DNA of 23,264 nt, taken from assembly GCA_020438595.1 (NCBI GenBank), contig JAGQUI010000008.1:1-23264 (forward strand). The letters are read 5' to 3'. Position 1 is the stretch's first letter; each line of letters opens with the position of its first letter. The stretch comes from Propionibacteriaceae bacterium (lineage in GTDB: Bacteria > Actinomycetota > Actinomycetes > Propionibacteriales > Propionibacteriaceae). The position numbers and the translations under genes are program-made. The notes below the pieces were generated by a model. That model was not told where the DNA came from. It worked only from the letters and a program-made list of their open reading frames with translations, and ran no database searches. This document shows positions 21,239 to 23,264 of the stretch, piece by piece.

Positions 21239-22567
21239 TCAGCGGCAGCCGCACCCGGCCAGCACGGCGGCCTCCCGGTCGAGCCAGTCGTAGACCCGGT
21301 AGTAGCTGTAGGAGTCGTTGCCGAGTTCGGCGAACACCAGCACGGCCCCGTCTGCGGTGGTCACGTAGCCGGTCAGGCCGGCGAGCCCGCTCAGCGTCCC
21401 CGTCTTGGCGTGCACCACGTGGCGTCCGGCCGCCTCCTTCGCGTCGTCGAACCGGTTCTTCAGGGTGCCGCTCTCCCCGGCGACGGGCAGCCCGTCCACG
21501 ATCGGCGTGAATCCGGCATCGGCGAGTGCGAGCCGGATCGCCCCCGCGAGCGCGTTCGGGGTGAGCTTGCTGCCGGGCGCGAGGCCGCTGCCGTCCAGGA
21601 TCCGCATGCCCGAGGTCCACAGGCCGTGCGCACTCGCCCACGCCTTCACGTTGGCAGCCGCACCCGCGAAGCTGGGGTCGGCCCCGGCCGAGATCGCCGC
21701 GTGCCGTGACAGCGTCTCCGCGGCCACGTTGTCGCTGACCAGCAGGGTGCGGTGGATGATCCGGCTGAGCGTGGTGGAGGTGACCCTCGCCAGTTCGGGG
21801 CTGTCCGCCGGCGCAGTGGCGGAGGCGATCGTGGTCACGGAGATGCCGCGGGCCCTCAACCACTTCGCGAACAGCTTCGCCGCGTGCCTTGCCGGGTTGG
21901 ACGCGGCCCGGCCGGAGCTGAGCTTGCCCGAGTTCACCTCGAGGGCGGCGACCTTCGCCTCCCAGCCCTTCCAGTAGGACTTCCAGTACGAACTCCACCT
22001 CGGCCCGGTGAACAGCGACGCGTCGTAGCGCAGCCGCACGCTGGTGCGCCCGGACGCCTTCAGCGCGGACGCGGTCGCCTTCGCCAGCGCCTGCAGCGAC
22101 GCCGGCTTGTACGACGACGTGGAGGTCTTCGACGTCAGCAGCGGATCGCCGCCGCCGACGAGGAAGATCCGCTTCGCCCCGGAGTCCAGCACCCGGGTGC
22201 TGAACGTGCGGTCCGGACCGAGCGCGTCGAGCGCGGTCATGGTGGTGAGCACCTTCATCGTCGAGGCCGGGGTGAGCGGCGTGTCGGCGGAGCGGTCGGC
22301 GAGCACCGTCCCGTCCGTGGTGGTAACGACGACGCCGACCTTCCCGATGCCCTTGGTTGAGATCGCCGCCAGCTTCGCGGCGAGCACGTCCGGGTCGGGC
22401 AGCGGCGCGCTGGTGTCGATGACGGGTGCGGCGGCCGGCGTCGCGTCGACCGGCACCATCGCCAGCGACGGTGCGACGGACGGTCCGAGGGCCAGGGCGA
22501 GTGCGAGCGGAACGGACGCGAGACCGACGGACCAGCGGGGGGACGACTGGTACATGCCGACCATCAT
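21239..22567 (-). CDS. dacB: D-alanyl-D-alanine carboxypeptidase, PBP4 type (S13)
   Basis: The 442-residue protein has an N-terminal signal/anchor segment (WSVGLASVPLALALALGPS, about 12-30) and a Pro/Ala-rich stretch. The three penicillin-binding motifs follow in order: PASTMK (Ser102, Lys105), SDN (278-280) and KTG (388-390). LDGSGL (324-329) is a further hallmark of the family. The distance of about 175 residues between motifs one and two reflects the inserted domains of PBP4/DacB. It acts outside the membrane on peptidoglycan stem peptides. The first of two adjacent ATG codons (22567) is used; no SD is obvious. The end has an unusual GCGCR. It is probably a cell-wall housekeeping gene beside the locus. 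Confidence 0.93.
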   Translation of the reverse strand: MMVGMYQSSPRWSVGLASVPLALALALGPSVAPSLAMVPVDATPAAAPVIDTSAPLPDPDVLAAKLAAISTKGIGKVGVVVTTTDGTVLADRSADTPLTPASTMKVLTTMTALDALGPDRTFSTRVLDSGAKRIFLVGGGDPLLTSKTSTSSYKPASLQALAKATASALKASGRTSVRLRYDASLFTGPRWSSYWKSYWKGWEAKVAALEVNSGKLSSGRAASNPARHAAKLFAKWLRARGISVTTIASATAPADSPELARVTSTTLSRIIHRTLLVSDNVAAETLSRHAAISAGADPSFAGAAANVKAWASAHGLWTSGMRILDGSGLAPGSKLTPNALAGAIRLALADAGFTPIVDGLPVAGESGTLKNRFDDAKEAAGRHVVHAKTGTLSGLAGLTGYVTTADGAVLVFAELGNDSYSYYRVYDWLDREAAVLAGCGCR

Positions 22568-22602
22568 CGCATCGCGGCGCCGTCCTGCCCACCCCGGCCG
22601 GG

Positions 22603-22671
22603 TCAGCGGGCGGACACCCGGGACAGCGTGAGCACCCCCGGGTCGTCCTCGACGATCAGTCCCTGGGTCAT
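22603..22671 (-). CDS. Possible 22-codon small ORF upstream of the carboxypeptidase gene
   Basis: The ATG at 22671 has GGAGG at 22676-22680, a well-placed SD. The 22 residues begin MTQGLIVEDDPG and end SRVSAR. The ORF stops 35 bases before the carboxypeptidase gene on the same strand. It could be a leader ORF, a small protein or the remnant of a lost gene; no family is recognised. Support is the SD and position only. Confidence 0.3.
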   Translation of the reverse strand: MTQGLIVEDDPGVLTLSRVSAR

Positions 22672-22759
22672 TGCGCCTCCCTTCGCGATCAGCCTGACCG
22701 CGAAATGTCCCGGTTTCGTCTCAGCGCGGTGCGGAGCCGGTGCGAACTGCGGCGTCGCC

Positions 22760-23264
22760 TCACCCCGGCGTCCGGTCCAGCCGGTCGCGGCGGTTCAGCC
22801 GGATAGCCCGGTAGCCGCGGACCAGGCTGACCACGGCGGCGACGAGCACCACCACCCCGATCAGGGGAAAGCCGAACCCGAACCCGAACAGCGCCCACCC
22901 CGTCGAGTCGGTCGGCCAGCCGGACTTCCTCAGCGCGACCACGGCGAGGACACCGACCGGCGCCGACATCAGCGTCCACAGCACCGCCCAGCCGATCAGG
23001 CAACCCTGGTTGCGAACCGTCTTCGCGTCCGGCTCGGGCCGAAGGCCGGTGACCGAACTCGCGTAGCCCTGCGGGGCGGCGCTGGCGAACTACGCCAGCG
23101 CGAACTCCGGGACGGCCCGCGCGAACCGGCCCGCGAGCACGGCGTTCGCGGCGGCCCGGTCGAGGTCGAACGAGTCGCTCGTCCAGGTCAGCACCGTGTC
23201 GCCATCGACGCGCAGCGGCTGGTTCCGGGCGGGCGAGGCGAGCAGCAGTTCCATCATCCGCGGG
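22760..23264 (-). pseudogene. Membrane-protein reading frame broken by one in-frame amber codon (partial)
   Basis: A single frame runs from the window edge to the stop at 22760, interrupted only by TAG at 23090-23092. Before the TAG the translation includes MMELLLASPARNQPLRVDGD and ends VPEFALA. After it the frame continues FASAAPQGYASS, a hydrophilic stretch, and then two membrane helices (about LIGWAVLWTLMSAPVGVLAV and GFPLIGVVVLVAAVVSLV) and a basic tail. No ATG or GTG follows the TAG until a GTG at 22984 inside the first helix, so the downstream part does not look like an independent gene. A CAG-to-TAG change would explain it. Alternatives are two genes, with the second starting at GTG 22984, or a sequencing error. 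Confidence 0.5.

Noticed and set aside
21239..22567. Carboxypeptidase as a dedicated lanthipeptide self-resistance gene
   Set aside because: PBP4-type enzymes are ordinary cell-wall genes. It is separated from the locus by the second regulator, with no shared operator seen.
22689..23003. 104-aa ORF on the minus strand
   Set aside because: It overlaps the better-supported membrane-protein frame and has an Arg/Gly/Pro-rich composition without helices.
1..23264. tRNA, rRNA or riboswitch genes
   Set aside because: No cloverleaf, CCA-ended stem or known aptamer core was recognised by eye on either strand. A covariance-model scan (Infernal/tRNAscan-SE) would be decisive and was not possible.

Overview
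The window is very GC-rich with tightly packed genes, purine-rich Shine-Dalgarno sites and frequent GTG starts, as expected for an actinomycete-type bacterium (Actinomycetota). No marker in it fixes a genus. Its centre is a class III lanthipeptide (lanthionine/labionin RiPP) biosynthetic locus, roughly 4.3-18.2 kb, with associated two-component regulators to about 21.2 kb.

Layout. Positions 1-1927 hold the end of a membrane protein coupled to a K+ channel with RCK domains. A nested palindromic cluster of four REP-like units follows (1929-2126), then a single-domain rhodanese (minus strand) and a secreted TAP-like S33 peptidase (plus strand). From about 16.6 kb leftwards to 4.3 kb, one long minus-strand series forms the lanthipeptide locus, read in transcription order: a LuxR-type response regulator (16643-15951), the class III synthetase LanKC (15903-13255), four small precursor genes in a row (13180-12467), a strong hairpin, a MacB/LolD-type ATPase with two FtsX-like permeases (12243-8631), a fifth precursor gene (8474-8349), tandem hairpins, a full-length ABC exporter without a C39 peptidase domain (8136-6280), and a prolyl oligopeptidase (6270-4312). 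Divergent from the regulator are a 60-aa secreted peptide gene overlapping a histidine kinase gene, then a tandem kinase of 765 aa whose N-terminal half has lost its phospho-acceptor. A second, closely similar response regulator converges on that kinase. Beyond it lie a PBP4-type D-Ala-D-Ala carboxypeptidase, a 22-codon small ORF and a membrane-protein reading frame broken by an in-frame amber codon.

How it probably works. All five precursors share a LanKC-recognition motif of the form [L/I]x[L/M]Q, a proline exactly five residues before the first core Ser, and two Ser-xx-Ser-x(2-4)-Cys ring motifs with SapB-like or labyrinthopeptin-like spacing. LanKC would phosphorylate, eliminate and cyclise the core. 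The prolyl oligopeptidase would cut after the conserved proline (a role known for FlaP of the flavipeptin pathway). The ABC exporter would export product, and the FtsX-type transporter could give export or self-protection. The two kinase/regulator pairs presumably control expression. A shared 15-bp operator-like element lies in front of both the regulator and the FtsX transporter operon. Least ordinary are the five-precursor set sharing one LanKC, the secreted peptide coupled to a sensor kinase, and the pseudokinase-kinase fusion.

All assignments come from reading motifs by eye. No homology search or structure prediction was run.
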